DNA of 64,000 bases from Rotaria macrura (lineage: Eukaryota; Rotifera; Eurotatoria; Philodinida; Philodinidae), in contig OENT01000255.1 in assembly GCA_900239685.1 (NCBI GenBank), positions 62,001 to 126,000 of the forward strand. Direction: 5' to 3'. Position 1 is the first letter of the stretch. Every line of letters starts with the position of its first letter. The translations under genes and the position numbers were made by a program. The notes beneath the pieces were generated by a model. It did no database searches and was not told the DNA's origin. It saw nothing but the letters and a program-made list of their open reading frames with translations. Below, in pieces: positions 15,501 through 28,257 of this stretch.

Positions 15501-18500
15501 TTTGCCATGATTTCGAATTAGTTCGACAAAAAAAAGGATTACTTGAAGGTTGAAAGGACTTCATCTAGCAAATTAATGCTATCGTTTTCAGTTTCCAGAC
15601 ATGGATCAATATGTTTCAATCAATCTGTAAATCCTAATGGCCTTGCCAAACAGGAAAATAGAGAATGTTCGATATGCGCCATAATTAAAAAGGACTCAAG
15701 GCGCCAGCCTTAGGTCTACTATGTTTCTCAATGTTAATTATGGATAGTAAATCGCGACATCGTTAATCGGGTTAAAAGTAGTGGTATAGGATAGAAAAGA
15801 TACAATATACATGAATGACGATACACATTTGAAAAATAGTATTTTAAAAATGTATGCTTAACTCTTCTAAAATTACAACCATTGCATTCACTAATTGCTT
15901 TGACCATGTATTAATCTGTTTGATCTGAGAAATATAAAGGATCCAATGTAGACGAGTTATTTATATTGTGTATAGAAGTACTCTAGTATAAATAATGAGA
16001 AATTACTTAATAGAAAATGGGTACGTTAAAGTACTACTTCTCGTGATTGTTATCATATTCATAATATGGAATTTCTATTAGAAAGAAATGAAATTCGCTC
16101 GAAGATTTTGATTTTCTTTTTTCAACTCTCTAAATAGTTTTTACTTCCTTCTATCATTAAATTCTTCCTTCGCAGAAAACAACTGGGCTAGACCTACGAT
16201 TAGCTAATGTAACTTAAGATAGGATTAACGATGTCTAGTTTAATTAGAATAGAATAAGCATCGTGATATAGAATATAGTAGAGTAGAATTTTCAATGCAG
16301 CAAAATTTTCATATATGTATCAAGTACAGGAAAAATATTTCATGGACGATTATAATCTAATTATTACTAGAACCAATTCCAGAGAAAAATGTCACACTAC
16401 TTTTTTCCAATGATTGTCTATGCACGAATCTATATTAAGAAACAAATATTATAAATTTGTGCTTCAATGAATAATAAACGTAGGAGGAGTTTAACTTATG
16501 ATCTAATTATTTTATTTTTCTTCAAAATCTAATACATATTAACAAAATTTTCTCAATTCATAATTCAACACGTTCATTCTATGTCATTTGTTTCTGTCAA
16601 AAACAAAGATTTTTCGCTGCAAATCTTTATTTAATTAGCAACAATATTCATGTGTCTTTTTTCTTTCTTTCCATGTTGCACTACTCTACTCATAATTAGT
16701 AAGTTGTCGATAATGCACATTAGCTAAGCAAAATATTTTCTATTGTATTGCATAGAATACAGCACATGTAGCAAAAAGATATGTATGTATATATAACACA
16801 TTTCTATGAAATAGTAAGTCGAAATTGATGATTTATTTTTATTATTCAAAACATTTTGCGTAAGAGAAGAACATGACATAATGATTGATGTTGTTCTACT
16901 AATGTCCATAATGTTTTTCATCGAAAACAAAGAAACGGGAACAACTGACTGAAAATGTTGCAGTCTAACACTTTATATCTAGTATTTATTTTTCGATAAG
17001 AAAAGAAAACTATTGCTTAACAGTGAAATTATACACAATGATGATAAATAGTTATCCATATATACGAGTGTCTGATAAATTTAAATTGATACGTAGGCTA
17101 CATTTGAATGCTATTTTTATGATGATGAACTATGCTACTACTGTCTCTACAGTCATTTCTATTAAGGACAATGTTTAAAAATAATAAATAATATTGATCA
17201 AATGAAAAATATAGCTATTCCTTCTAGTAAAAATCTGTTAATGTTACCGATCATTTAAGTGATTCGTACATAAGATGATTCTTAAATTTTGATGTAATTG
17301 TTGTATCACAGAAAACTAATTATTGTAATAGTATTTATGAATATCAGAACATATATCGTGGCTAAATAAAACGTTCTATGATGTGTCAATCAAATTATCA
17401 ATTTTCACAAAATTCAAACTATCCAAGTTGAGAGAAAAACATACTGTTACTATCAAAGTTGATGTAATCGTGCAAGAAATTTGTTTAAAAATTGTACTGT
17501 AGTTATACTATTATTATTGTATACAACTTCAATCTTATTTATTCATCCATAAATTCATTTTTTTAAATAACTTTTGTTTTTTTTTTCGTTTGAGTGTTGC
17601 TATATTTAATTTAATAAAAGCGAAGCACTATGAAAGTAAAATGTTTAGAAAAGAAACAAAGGATAGTTTTAATATTCGACGAAACAATATTGTGTTAATA
17701 GTATATATCCGTTAGCTAATTGTATAATGAATAAATTATAGCTTATTTAAATTCTGTTTCAAAATTATATGGAACAATATTTCTTTGTACTTTCAAAAAC
17801 AATAGTGTGAATACATTCAATTGTTATAGCATGTTTTTATATCTGGTTTTTATTCCTTTGTTTTTTGTTTTCAAAATCTAATTAACCATAGAGTAAAAAC
17901 AATTTAGAATTCAATCGTTATTGAGATCCTTCAAAATTTTTTATATTTTGATGTCACGCATGAAAGATAAGCAAAAATCCAAATCGACTTTGATTTAAAT
18001 GTCAGGAGAACATATTTTCTGATCATATGTAGCATTATAACTGTAGATGTTGATTAAATTATCGAAAAATTAGAAAAACAAAATCTCTCAAGCTTTTCTA
18101 ATATAACTCCCAGCTTTTTTTTTCGAGATGCCTGCTCACGATATGAATTATTTATTAAATGATTAGAGACTATTGTTCTATCGTTGTTATCATTGCTGTT
18201 TTCTATTTAATAAAACTAAGCTATGTGTAATGTCGATCTCTTTTTCTATTCACTTTTATTCAATTAAAAATTGCAAGTAGACGTTTTTCATGTATTATAT
18301 TCTTATTTTCTATGTTGAATGGATTGTTCTATTTCTAATAATTTTCGTTGATTCAGTATATGTTCACAAAAAAAGCAAAAAACGTATAATATATATATAT
18401 ATATATATATTTGTTTTTCTTGTTTCATAATAATTTAGAATTCGTTCCGATTCAAGTTCACAACGTACTGATTGCAAGACACTGCCTTAAGTGCACCTAT

Positions 18501-19988
18501 AACGCATTTACAATGCATCATTTGATTTTAGATGAATTCATGATACGTGAGTTTTTAAGCACGAATGTGAATATATTAATACTTGTCTCAGTTTTATGCA
18601 AATTCATAGCACCTACTTCTCAAACATAAGAATAAGAATGTCGATCGTACAAAGAAACGTCTACGTCGAATTATTTTTGTCTCGAGGAAACTTTTTGAGA
18701 TGTTAATTTGTTCTTGATGTCAACCAAATACACAAGCATAAAATAATGAATACATCCTTGAGAGATAGACTAAAGGATCATTTTCGGAAATTAGTCTACA
18801 AAATTATCATACGACGACACATAACTACGATATATTATATTTTTGTGTATTATATCGTATTCATTCGATCGTTGATAGAATGTGAAATTCTAGCTACTAT
18901 TTTTCTAATGAGTATTACTTGTCGTATTTAGTCATCGATCCGAGTTTAATTAGTTCTTTTCCTTTGTTCTTTTTGACACAGAAAAAAACAGGAGAGTAGA
19001 AAAAAGTTCTACGCTGTTTCGTGTATATTAATCTACTAGGACAGAGTCGGAACACGAATAGTTCAAGAAAATAGTGCTTAGTGAGTAGTTTTGTTATTTT
19101 GTTACTAACATTTTTGTTCATATTCGTAATATTAGTGTAAACTATCCATTGCATTAATACGTGATACTCGCTTTCGAACAATAATTTAACAATTCGCAAT
19201 GGTTGAATACACATTGACAAATGACTTGACGATTTTATCATGCTTCCTACAAATCGATGAATATTCTTACAAGTATAAGAAAACAAACAGAAAATTCTCA
19301 GTCTTTAGTTGCTATTTATCTCGTGTGTTTTGATTCTCTCAAGTATTAAATATATGTGATATTCAGTTGAATAGGTTCTGTTTTTCTTTCGTGATTATCA
19401 CATGAAAATTTTATATGAAAATTACTTTGCAATCTTGCACAGTAATTTTATCTGGTAACAAGTAATAACTATATGTTTTTGTTGACATAAAAACTCAGTG
19501 AAATTTTAATTCCATTCTACTCATAGATTTCTATTATCTTCAATGAAGAAATCAATGTGTCTGTTGTTTTTTTTTTGTTGTACTTCGATTATTATTGATG
19601 ATGTTTTGTCTATGTCGTTTTGTTTTGTTTTTAGCAACACAACCAAGAGAGAAAATGACGAAGAGAAAGACGAGAATGACAACTATGATAAAGAAGAAAG
19701 TCTAATAGTCTTTTATGGGGAAACTAGAAATAGAGAAGAAGAAAGAAAAACATTACCATTGATGTATTTAACGGAGTATTTAGAAGAAAAATGTCATCAT
19801 GGTTTTATTGAGAGAATCCATAGTTGCTTTTATTTTAGATAGACGAATGTGTTTTCATATAGTTGTTTGAATGTTTTTCAACTGAACCGAACAGCACGTA
19901 GCAACATAAATAGAATGTCATTCAACATTACATATAATTGTTCAATATTAAACAATCACTATTGATAATCAAAATAAACACGAGCAAA
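9540..19988. other. gene desert of about 10 kb
   Basis: No gene could be supported on either strand. ORFs are short, lack domain signatures and sit in AT-rich sequence. A 43-codon ATG frame at 14669-14800 reads like protein but stands alone. A 99-codon ATG frame at 19543-19842 with an initial hydrophobic run lies just upstream of the GPCR; it is low-complexity (Glu/Lys/Asn) and more likely chance or 5' leader. An (AT)11 tract is at 18389-18410. No transposon terminal repeats, tRNA or rRNA recognised. Confidence 0.5.
18389..18410. repeat. (AT)n microsatellite
   Basis: Eleven uninterrupted AT units seen directly in the sequence, in the gene desert upstream of the GPCR. Confidence 0.95.
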
Positions 19989-21645
19989 ATGAATCAATCA
20001 AGTGTATCATTGCCAACAACATTTATGCCTTTTACAAATCAATCATTAAAATCATCATCCAACAGTAAAAATACATTTATGCGTTATTCTCAAGTTCTAT
20101 ATGTGGCTGCATTAGTGATTCTTGGTGTTTCTGGAAATATCCTATGTGCTATCGTGTTTTGTACTAAATCACTCAGGTAAATAAGTTGGAAAAAAAACAC
20201 CGTTCACTATAAGATAAAATAATTGAGTTTGACGACTCGTGCATCTTTTCTTTTATCATGAAGTGAAGAATCCAATAGCAAATATATATATATATATATT
20301 TATATTTAGACGTATTCGTTCATCACCATTTCTATTTACATTGGCAATAGCTGATGCATTATTTATTGTTGATCTTTTACCTGGTATGGTTCACACAGCT
20401 TTTTTTAGTCATCTATATCGTAAAATTCATGTTATGTGTTATATTCAAACATATATATCATTTGTTGCTTCATTTGTACACATATGGATGGTGCTCGTAT
20501 TTACGGCTGAACGATTTTTTGCTGTAAACTTTCCATTGAAACATATGTCACAATGTACACCGAATTCATCACGTTTAGTCATACTAGTTGTCATCATACC
20601 TGCATTCATATGTTACATACATCCAGCATTTTTCGTATCTGAAGTTGATGATAAAGGACAATGTCGAGAAAAAGATGGTTATGAACGTTACTTACATAAT
20701 CTTAATATGATTGATACAATTATGACTATGTTCTTGCCATTTATATTTGTATCAATATTAAATATACTTATTATTAGAAAATTATTTTGTTCAAAAACTT
20801 TTCGTCAACATGCTTTTGCCAATGGTTCACGTTATCGATGTCAACGTACGACAAATGGAAAAAAGAAAATAAATTCAACACCAGTCAAACATATTTCATC
20901 ATCATTATCACCGAAAGCAAATGTTCCACAATCAGAGCCAATATTATTACGTCGTTCACAACGTATAATGCGTGGTTTTCGTACAACAGGAGCACAGCAA
21001 ACATTATGTTTATATCGAACATTTTCTAGTGTTGAATCATCACAAATAAATTTTACTATGCATGATAATAATACGTCATCGAATATGCCACAACAAACAA
21101 TAACATTAAAATCACCGTTAAAAATCAAATTAAGACCATCATCGAAACGAAAAGAATCAGCACAACGACATGTATTAACTGAACTTCGTTTAACAAAAAT
21201 GCTTTTAGCTATATCATTGACATGTGTATCATTAAATTTTCCATCGTATTATCTTCGTTTCATATTTTTATATGAACATTCAAAAGATAGCTCATCATCA
21301 AATAATAATCATTCAAGTGAAACAGATTTTTCCTTTTATCGAGGCGTCATCTTTCATTGTATGTCATATTTAAGTTATTCAATTAATATTATTATATATT
21401 TATTATTCGGTGGAAACTTTCGTCGGGCTTTAAAACGTCTTTTTTCACTAACGCCATCACGCTTAGAAAATGCCAATGCAGCTCTTCATAGGAAGACATT
21501 GTTCTATAATGATAAAAACGATGGAAATTTTGCTGATTATGATTCATCGGCAATAACAGCATCATCATTCAATGGTTCCATACGTGATTATTCCAAAGCA
21601 TTTGAATTACGATCACAATCGAGTTTGCATCGTTCATTACATTAA
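19989..21645 (+). CDS. class A (rhodopsin-like) G-protein coupled receptor
   Basis: Seven-transmembrane receptor at the cell surface. Exons 19989-20176 and 20310-21645, 133-nt intron, joined in phase 2; 507 aa. The N-terminus is Ser/Asn-rich with two NQS sites and no signal peptide. TM1 carries the conserved Asn (GVSGNIL). TM2 has LAIADALF, with the class A Asp. TM3 begins with the conserved Cys (VMCYIQ), its partner being the Cys in GQCREKDGY of loop 2. The TM3 end has ERF in place of DRY. The third inner loop is very long (about 140 residues, Ser/Thr/Arg-rich, many possible phosphorylation sites). TM6 lacks the CWxP motif and has NFPSYYLR. TM7 has SINIIIY in place of NPxxY, followed by an amphipathic FRRALKRLF helix 8. 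It is most like invertebrate peptide-receptor-type orphans; the ligand cannot be named. A (TA)n run sits in the intron next to the acceptor. Confidence 0.9.
20282..20299. repeat. (AT)n microsatellite in the GPCR intron
   Basis: AT dinucleotide run ending about 10 nt before the acceptor AG at 20308-20309, in the place of the usual pyrimidine tract. Length variation here could affect splicing (inference). Confidence 0.9.
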
Positions 21646-22588
21646 CCAGCAATCATTACAAGTTAACAAAATAGAAAGACGATAATGAAGAAACATAACT
21701 ATCAATGAAAAACAGAGAAACAAAGCTTTATTTCAGAAAATCTCCGGTGATTATTTATTGCGTTTTTTGTTTTCTTTTCGTGTGCATTATAACATAAAAA
21801 GTATTTTATTTTCCAAAAACAAAAAAAAAAAATAATAACATAAAAAAAGAATCGATAAATTCATTCTTATTTATGATATTGTCATATGATAGTTTTTAAC
21901 CACTTTTTCCTATAGGATGTTACAATATATGAGTAGAACTTAGTTGTCTATCTCATAGTCAATATGAATCGATTAAGAACAAGAGTTTCAGGCAACACAA
22001 ACACACACACATAGAACTGCTATTTGTTCTTGCATTCGTTAAATGTCAGTACAACTGTTCACAGGTAAGAAAATGCAAAGTGAATAAAAACAAAACTCAT
22101 CGAGATACAATCTGTATTGTTTAAAAAGAAAAAGAACAATCTCTGGACGGATTTTAAAAAAAAACCAAATTCAATAAAAAACCAAACAGGCAAAGAGAAC
22201 AAACAAATAAGATTATATATTATACTAATCTATGCTGCAGTCAGAAACAAAAATAAACAAATACGCTGACCTTCGAAGAATTCTATGGCCGAGGAAAATT
22301 GCCTATTTATAAAAGTATACAAGACAAAAAAATGGAGGAAGTAAGAGATACGAACATTTGCTCTTTTAAATACACTGCAATATGTTTTTTTTGTTTCAAA
22401 TTAATTAATGAATTGTGTTATTCCAAGAACATACACACACACACACACACACGAATCTATCACGAAAAAGAAAGAAACAAGAATTCATGTCTAAAGAATT
22501 GACACAGATTATCAATAATCACAATGAGGAAAACAAACAAATTTATAGTCGAACATTAAAAATTGTCAAGAAAGCTTTCTCAATTATT
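21646..22588. other. convergent 3' region of GPCR and cyclin A
   Basis: Three-prime flanks of two genes that point at each other. A-rich with several poly(A) runs; a (CA)n microsatellite at 22432-22452. No coding sequence seen. Confidence 0.6.
22432..22452. repeat. (CA)n microsatellite
   Basis: About ten CA units read directly, in the intergenic region between the convergent GPCR and cyclin A genes. Confidence 0.95.
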
Positions 22589-25500
22589 TTATAGAGTAGC
22601 ATCATTATCCACGTCAGTATATGGTAATGTTGTTGGTAGTTCAATTAAAGCAACAGAATGATGTTTAACATGACGATATTTTCTTGTTATTGCCCATTTA
22701 TCATGTACATGTGCTTTGGCTACAAGAAAGAAAATCTTTTCCATTATTGAATAGAACGATTGAATTGTATAGCCAGTTGTTTGTTTCAATGCGGCCGACT
22801 AAAAAAATATATGGGCAAGGATCATTTTACCAGAGAAAAAAATCTTTCTTTTGTAAGTTTATCTATTTACCCAAGGCGATTTATGACGCATATGAAGTGC
22901 TAGACATAATATAGCTGCCGCTTGTAAACTGGATAAATGTTGTAGACATTCAGGATCGAGAAGGGTAAGTTCAGCGATGTACTAAGAAAAAATAAAAGCA
23001 GCAAATAACAATTGAATTAACTCGACAGTCAAAACAAGAGTGATTCCTATCAGCATTGTAATTATAAAGAAGAGAATCTCTTTTGATGTTGTCATCGAAA
23101 GACTTAAAAACGACTTATTATAGAGGATAAATTATTTCCATGTTTATGAAAATGAACAACAGTGCCTTTTAATCTTCGTACAAGACTCCTCAAAAAGAAT
23201 TATAAGAGGTTTGCTCGTTCAAAAAAAGAAAACAGAACGTGATTCTCAAGTGCAACGCTGTTGCATTGCTACGCTTATGTGTGTTGAGAAGCATGAAAAA
23301 AATACTTATTTCTCATCGAAACTCTTAAGATGTCATTAAGAAAAAAGTATTAACATCTTTATTAAGTTTCTCATTAAGAGAAAGTCATGATAATTATGTG
23401 TTTTTTTTTCAAATCACATTACTGCACTAATGATTCATGTTTGTTTCTGAGTGTCAAATTTCAATAACAAAAAAGAAAACACAAAGAAACGGAACTATGC
23501 CTAAAGTTTTAAAGCCAAGAGATAATTTTGAACTTCAAACATAACAAAAACATAGAAATTGAACTATATTCAGTTTACTTCCAAATGTCAATAAAGTTTT
23601 TCTTCAGAGATGTTAGACAAAATTAGATTTTTATCATTCTATTTTCAATCTTATTAAATAAGTTTGATTCAATATATTTACTTTAAAATTGTCAATATCC
23701 ATAAGAAACCAAAATAACAAAAAGAAACCATTCAAAAACAATAATTTCCTGACTGTTGGCCAAGTAGAAATAATTCTATTTAATGAGTTACATAGATTTT
23801 TTCCGACTAAAAATACCATAACAACTATAAACATATTCCATCGTTTTCTTTATCTTTGAACGTTCCATTGCAAATTACTGAAGTGTATATACTAAGTAGT
23901 ACCCAGGAATGCTATTTAAAACCTCTTTGAAATTTCTATTGAAAATTGTATCAATTCTCCTATTCTTCATGTCTAGTCAATGTTATCACTTTAAACAAGT
24001 TGACCTTCTATTCTTCATGATAAACTAATCTGTTGAAGTCAACATTTTATTACTTGACGTAAGAGTTTATTCATTCGAAGTCACAAAAAGTCTACGAGAA
24101 ATTCAAGGAATTTTTCAAGGTCATAAATCGATTTTTTTTTTACTTTAAATACAATCGTGTATTTGCAACAAATCCAACTATTCTTTTGAAACACATGTTC
24201 TATGTTACATTTCAAAATTTAGATGACATTCAATGGAAATTTTACTTATAATAAAAAAACAGCAAAGATTCATCCTCAAATTTCGAGAGAAGATCAATGG
24301 TTTATTGATTCCTTTAAAAACGAAAAATGGCATTGATCATGCAAGCTATTCAATAAGTTTTAAGCTCTTTAAATATTAGATAGTTGTTACAGTATACATC
24401 ATGTAGTAGAAACTACATGAGAGGTTTAAATTTTTGGAAAACACATAAGTTTGAATGTTGATCAAAAAGAAGAAGAAAACATCGAATTCATGCCATATAT
24501 ATATATATTACTTAAAAGCTAAAGTCTACATGTTACAATATGATGTCGTAAACTATTGATCAATATTGCTGTCTAGAAATTTAATATAAATGAATCTCTA
24601 TTGAACAGATGGAATTTTTAGGATTAGAATCGAATAGTTTCAATATTTTTATTCTCGTGTGAATTTTTTTTTAATACAAAAAGCCATAAATATAGTTTAT
24701 CTTATCATAGATTGAACCTTAAAAATACTTTTTTTCTGATTATTTTCTTAACCTAATGGTGTTAAAATTTTCTCACAACATGTTCTGTATGATAAAACTG
24801 ACAAGTATTTGTCTATTATGTCGTAAAGATGTTAAAGTTTTATCTTTAAATTATTTTTTACAATCATAATTGATAGAATTTTTAAATAGATTGTATCCTT
24901 GGAAATAGAAAAGAAATTATTTAATGCAATATTAACCTTAATAATACTAGAGACTTGACATTAAATTTCCATGTTGAATGGAAGAAAAAAACTTCAATAC
25001 GATATTTCCTGTATGCTATAACAAGAATGCATTGTCGTTTTGTTCTTATCTTACCCTTGCTAAATCTTCAGTAATTTCATCAACTTGAGCTAATTTAAGA
25101 TAGTGCAATAAAAATGTATGCGTCGTTACAGTTGATACTTCAAAATGAAGAGTTTGTAATAAGAGATCTTCTATTTTCAATACTTGTTTTTTTGTATATG
25201 CATTATCGGTAACATAAGCAAATTCAGCAGCATTTGGTGGATATACTTCTTCACATTTACTAAAATATATAATGTTTTCATACAGTGATTTAATCTGTGT
25301 CTTATTTTTTTTTCTTGTACAAAACATGAGAATACACATACGCAGCTAAATAAAGTGCTGTTGTACCAATTAATTGAAATTTCGATTTTGTCACTGACAT
25401 ACGTGATAGAAATCGATCAATAAAATTCACAGCTAAATGAAGTGTTTCAGAAAATAATTTATATTCATCTGCTACTTCTGATAGCCAATCAATTAATATG

Positions 25501-26711
25501 GCTCTCATATCCCATGTTAACTCGGTTTGTTTACGCATGTAATTAGGCTTTGGTCGTGATGCATTCTATGAAAGAACAAGAGAGAAGACGTAATAGAGTT
25601 CATTGTTCTGAAAACTAAAGCTTCTTTTAATCATACTTCTCGTCTTCGAAGATGCGTTAATATTTCTGCTGCATATTCATCGACATTAATTAAAACTTGT
25701 TCATTTTCATAAGCTTTACGTTTTTTTTCTTCACGTATAGCTTTTTGTTTTAAATCTAAATGATTTTCATCATTTAAATCATCGATTACTTCAATAGGTT
25801 CTATCGTATAATAAATAGATGGTATTTGTATTTTTTTTGGTTCATCTTTTATAGATGATGTTGATAGTAATCGGGATGCAATTATATTATTATTTGATTT
25901 TCGTGGCGAACGATGTAAACGTTCATCGTGCAACGATTGTTGCGATTTATCTGTTGTTTCATTATGATCTGGTAAATGATGAAGAATTGTATTGTCCGAA
26001 CTTGAATCAGATAAAATTGTTATTGTACCTAAACTAATTTGATTTTGATAAGAAACTGGACACGATGTATGATGATGTTTATCAATAGTATGATTTGATT
26101 TGGATTTGGGTATGATGACGAGATGGTTTGATATTGTTTTCGAATCATTACTTGAATTCAGCAAGGACTTATTTGCTGCATCCGTTGAATAGCGTTTATT
26201 TGGATTTGATGTGCTATCTACTTGATTTATTGTTGATAATGGATTTGAAATAGTGGAACGATTATTATTATTATTGTTAAGTGTGATTAACGACGAATAT
26301 GTTGATGTTGATGATGCAGTCTCATTAATTGATGTACGACGATTTGCTATTGATGTTGATGAACGTGATGATAATGATATTGGATAATTTTGTTGACTCG
26401 AACGAGATGATGCTTGCTGCTGTGCTTGTGATCGATTATATGAAACAATACTACATGATGATGGTGCAGGATTATTTATTTCGGATTCTGGGCGGCGTCG
26501 TCGATAGCTGCTGGACGTTTGATGATCACGATTTGATGTTAGAACATGTACAGTACTTTTATAACGAGAATTTGTGCGTACTAATGACCCTTGGTACGTT
26601 GTGTCCGAAGGAATATGAACTTTTGGTACGCGAGACTAGGATAGAAAAATATGATCTAGTTTTATTTTCCAGTTTAGATGTTGTTACCTGATGCATTGTT
26701 GTAGCTGACAT
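22589..26711 (-). CDS. CCNA: cyclin A
   Basis: Regulatory subunit of CDK2/CDK1 in S phase and G2. Six minus-strand exons: 26688-26711, 25637-26635, 25342-25565, 25055-25259, 22871-22981 and 22589-22798; phases close and give 590 aa. The first exon encodes eight residues (MSATTMHQ). Exon 2 is open through to 26635. The cyclin box starts in exon 3 with YMRKQ, then [12 protein letters not shown] at about 361-372, [13 protein letters not shown], and in exon 4 KCEEVYPP and [15 protein letters not shown], all cyclin A-type. The second cyclin fold (exons 5-6) has AELTLLDPE and KQTTGYT. The N-terminal 340 residues are Ser/Asn/Gln-rich and longer than in vertebrate cyclin A. I find no RxxL destruction box and no KEN box in them. 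A 2073-nt intron separates exons 4 and 5; the other introns are 52-82 nt, except the 71-nt and similar ones typical of the region. Confidence 0.93.
22982..25054 (-). other. long intron 4 of cyclin A
   Basis: A 2073-nt AT-rich intron with a GTAAGA donor (minus strand). No nested gene or clear repeat seen. Confidence 0.5.
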
Positions 26712-28257
26712 GATTGAATAATAATAACAAGAAAAAGAATTTTATTGTTTTTCTTATAATTATAAAAAAAAGTAAAAGGAGACGTGAAAAATCACATTTT
26801 TTTCGCCTTTTTAGTGTCAATGCTTTCGATTCATCTATAAAGAAAAATATAACATCTACAGGGTAAGACGTAATAAGATGTCTGAATGTGTGTGTAATTA
26901 TTTCAAAGAAATGTTTGTTGACATTGTTTGAAATGAAAAAAAAAATTGTCTATTGGACAAATCAATTTTTCTTCAATCACACAATACAAAGAGATTGAAT
27001 CGAGAAAAAAATTGAAATTGAATTTTCTTCTTTTGTATTGTGTGGTGCTCTTTCGAAAATTCGTTTGAGACGTCGAGTATTTATGTGTGTTTTTTGTGGT
27101 GATGTGACGCATCCATCAGCAGAAAAAAAAACATAGATTCGATTTTTAGTACATATTGGATTCGATGTTTCAACATAACTAGACTTGTACATGTTCGAAT
27201 ATGTTAATGTGCAGTGTGTAATTAGAAAAGTATTTAGATTTACAACCAAGCAAAAACAAATGAAAGATAAGAACACAAATCAGAACTAACTACTAGGAAA
27301 AAAAGCACGACATATGTTGACATCAGTATTTTTGTCTCATTCATCAGAAAAAAGAAAGTTACATAAGCTTAAGTGATAACGAACATGCGATTATCTTCTT
27401 TTACCTTGTTTCGTAAATTTGTTCAAGGGAACGAACGAAAGTATCAATTAAAATACTTGACTTGCATCAATCTATCAATCCCTCGCACTGGTATCGTATG
27501 AATAAACAACTTACAGTACTCACACGAAAAACTTAATTCATCGTTTCCTCTCTCTCTCTTTCTCGTTTCTCTTTCATTTTTTAACGTGCTAATGAAAAAC
27601 TATCGGCGACATACATACCAACAGACAATTTTCGCCATGTTTTCATTAGCCATAACACTTGTAGTTGGCCTAGACAAACCTTTATGATGACAAGAATAAT
27701 TTCAAGACGAAAACAACTTCTGTTTCATTCTTATCTCCTATTTACAAGATAAATCTTTCAAATATAAAATATTTTTATGAGAAAAATCTTTAGCTAGATG
27801 ACGCTATAATCATCGTTATTAACTTAGCGACAAGTTCAAAAAATATTCATTTCTTCCATTTTTCTATAAAATCAATTGATTTTTTGTTCTTAATTGACAT
27901 ATGAAATAAAAAATGAATAAAACTATTTACAAAGGATTGACCGATGTAATAAAGATATTAAATGGTTATCAATAACCAATGAAAAGAGTAAGTCAATTGA
28001 AGAGAGGAAGAAGAAGAATGAATGAATGACTAAAACGGTGCCTTGGCAGTTCTTCATCATCGTTCGATGTATCAAGCATATTCTTGCGTATCAAAACCTT
28101 CTTCCTTTGCTTTTTTTCATGTTTATTTATTCTATATGTCTCTTGAAATAATAATCAATTCAGAGTGATATTTTTTTCTGTGTGTTATTTAATTCTAATC
28201 AACTTTTACTTCATATTTAGATGAATCAACATTATTTCACTGGTGATTAATATTCCT
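26712..28257. other. divergent promoter region between cyclin A and RhoGEF
   Basis: About 1.5 kb separating the start of cyclin A (minus) from the start of the RhoGEF (plus). It must hold both promoters. No ORF here looks coding. An acceptor-like TTCATATTTAG ends at 28220, implying at least one upstream non-coding exon of the RhoGEF whose donor I could not place. Confidence 0.5.
28221..28250 (+). promoter_or_regulatory. short upstream ORF before the RhoGEF start
   Basis: ATG at 28221 opens a nine-codon frame ending TAA at 28250, seven nt before the main ATG at 28258. The main frame has an in-frame TGA at 28222-28224, which supports 28258 as the real start. A uORF this close could reduce translation of the main frame (inference). 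Confidence 0.4.

Noticed and set aside
15695..15730. Stretch resembling the middle of a leucine tRNA (AAGGCGCCAGCCTTAG)
   Set aside because: The matching 3' half of the anticodon stem, the variable arm and the T arm are missing. A 5-bp local inverted repeat explains the look.
19543..19842. 99-codon ATG frame with a hydrophobic start just upstream of the GPCR
   Set aside because: Low-complexity Glu/Lys/Asn residue mix, no domain, no splice to the receptor. More likely chance or leader sequence.
20787..21128. Frames overlapping the GPCR third-loop coding sequence
   Set aside because: Shadows of the receptor exon in other frames; the receptor frame carries the conserved transmembrane motifs.
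26329..26691. 120-codon plus-strand frame rich in Met, Leu and Asp
   Set aside because: It is the opposite-strand shadow of cyclin A exon 2, whose Ser/Asn/Gln codons read as Asp/Met/Leu on the other strand.
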